From VXMF01 sp965206775 (GTDB taxonomy: Bacteria; Acidobacteriota; Terriglobia; Bryobacterales; UBA6623): a stretch of 64,000 nucleotides of DNA. Position numbers and translations under genes: made by a program. This document shows positions 63,291 to 64,000 of the stretch, one piece after another. Under the pieces are notes generated by a model. It saw only the letters and a list, made by a program, of their open reading frames with translations, searched no databases and had not been told where the DNA came from. The stretch covers positions 2,542,001-2,606,000 of the forward strand of contig CBDBKU010000003.1 of assembly GCA_965206775.1 (NCBI GenBank). The letters are read 5' to 3'. Numbering within the stretch: position 1 is the first letter of the stretch; each line of letters opens with the position of its first letter.

Positions 63291-64000
63291 GTGTTCCAGT
63301 TCGAAAAACTTTTTGAGCGGGCCGACGTGGTTGAGCGACACCTAGCTGCTCCCCTGCTTCGGTCGCGTCTCGCCTATCTCGCCCATCGCTCCCAGCAAGG
63401 GGCCACGCGATACACGTTACGGATGATCGCGCGAGCACAGGTAGCGATTGTCCGTTACCTCGAGCTCGGGGAGGAGGGGCAAGTCCCGCTGGCCGCTGTC
63501 GTGGCTGCTGCGGAACGCTGGGCCGCCGAAGACCCCGCCCGCCGCGGCGGGGACGACGCGGCAGCCAGCAGGCGGCTGGCCGGTCGCGCGGCCGATTGGC
63601 TTCGCTTCGCCAGACGATTGGAATGCCCCTCCCCACCCCAACCACATTCCGACTACAGCGCGGATTTTGTTGCCTACATGCGTCAGGAACGTGGTTTTTC
63701 GGAAGCAACGATCCTCTCGTTTCGTCGCCGGGTGGAGGAGTTCCTGCGCCGCTTTCGTGGTGACGATTCCACGCTCGCTGATGTCACGATCGGAATGATT
63801 GATCAAGCTTTGGGCCAGCCCCATGCCAGGACCGGGAGGTGCCGCTCCCGGGTCACTGTCCGCAGCCACGCGCATGCGCTGCGCGCCTTCTTCCGTTACG
63901 CCGAGGACCGAGGCTGGTGCCGGCCCGGTTTGGCTGAGATGATTGCGACGCCTCGCATCTACACCCACGCGACGCTGCCCGCAGGACCGACCTGGGAGGA
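63291..64000 (+). CDS. Tyrosine recombinase (first gene of a second recombinase set), cut by the window edge
   Basis: 236 codons are visible from GTG 63291, eight bases after AAGGAGA. The first ~120 residues (FQFEKLFERADVVERHLAAP, RYTLRMIARAQVAIVRYLEL) are the N-terminal extension also found in the split recombinase at 618-3710. The SAM-like core-binding domain follows (DFVAYMRQERGFSEATILSF, RRRVEEFLRRFRG, ALRAFFRYAEDRGWCRPGLA). The catalytic domain lies beyond the edge. Downstream, further overlapping recombinase genes are expected. It faces away from the left-edge set. Confidence 0.88.
   Translation, partial: MFQFEKLFERADVVERHLAAPLLRSRLAYLAHRSQQGATRYTLRMIARAQVAIVRYLELGEEGQVPLAAVVAAAERWAAEDPARRGGDDAAASRRLAGRAADWLRFARRLECPSPPQPHSDYSADFVAYMRQERGFSEATILSFRRRVEEFLRRFRGDDSTLADVTIGMIDQALGQPHARTGRCRSRVTVRSHAHALRAFFRYAEDRGWCRPGLAEMIATPRIYTHATLPAGPTWE

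Noticed and set aside
1..64000. CRISPR array
   Set aside because: The only regularly spaced repeats (58954-59039, period 23) leave 3-base spacers and are IS21 terminal repeats; no cas genes are present.

Overview
Kind of organism. The window is GC-rich and densely coding, and large parts of it are decaying. A 1142-residue TonB-dependent receptor with an N-terminal carboxypeptidase-regulatory-like domain, a CRTAC1/ASPIC-UnbV protein, a heptaheme cytochrome fused to TPRs and runs of secreted TPR proteins are typical of Acidobacteriota of the Solibacter/Bryobacter type. The sulfatases and the PVC-type haem-binding protein are also frequent in Planctomycetota and related groups. I infer an uncultured Acidobacteriota-like genome. 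The number of insertion sequences and broken genes would fit a host-associated lineage, but this is inference only.

Layout. (1) 1-5.2 kb is a mobile-element pile-up. A tandem set of tyrosine recombinases runs off the left edge. The first is split by an IS66 element (1591-3430) with an exact 8-bp target duplication. A 32-bp perfect palindrome abuts a DDE-transposase remnant, followed by DUF5372 and HTH accessory genes. (2) 5.8-17.1 kb is ordinary chromosome: heptaheme cytochrome/TPR, TonB receptor, CRTAC1 protein, and a three-gene TPR operon whose genes overlap by 14 nt at each junction. (3) 17.8-23.1 kb is a gene graveyard: a membrane-protein gene split by an IS1634-family element (18234-20193, 6-bp target duplication), fragments of uppS and a radical SAM gene, and one full and one partial copy of a TOPRIM protein. 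(4) 23.3-36.3 kb is again ordinary: TPR protein, AtoE-type transporter, sulfatase, Gfo/Idh/MocA oxidoreductase, MFS transporter, NagB-like enzyme, scpA-scpB-rluB, an EamA pair, and a protein with a large internal duplication.

(5) tmRNA (ssrA, 36740-37093) is followed by 19.2 kb ending in a degenerate copy of the ssrA 3' end (56269-56293), a candidate genomic island. It holds remnants of two restriction systems (MmeI-like, HsdR), an intact YgjP-type peptidase, a NYN protein, and a same-strand cluster. That cluster has three paralogous Tat-exported N,N-dimethylformamidase-like proteins, two sulfatases (one broken), a redoxin whose active-site Cys codon is UGA followed by a bSECIS-like hairpin (candidate selenoprotein), and a PVC-type cytochrome/HEAT protein. 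(6) 56.8-58.0 kb is an MFS permease. (7) 58.9-63.2 kb is an IS21-family element carrying a third, translationally coupled gene. Its istA is broken by a 26-bp duplication and by an ORF-less group II intron. (8) At the right edge a second recombinase gene of the left-edge family starts and runs out of the window.

How the parts may work together. The receptor, cytochrome, CRTAC1 and TPR genes form a cell-envelope block of unknown substrate. The sulfatase, oxidoreductase, transporter and NagB-like block looks catabolic for a sulfated or amino sugar. The island cluster looks like a periplasmic pathway for a sulfated, amide-containing substrate with redox partners. None of these roles is proven by the sequence.
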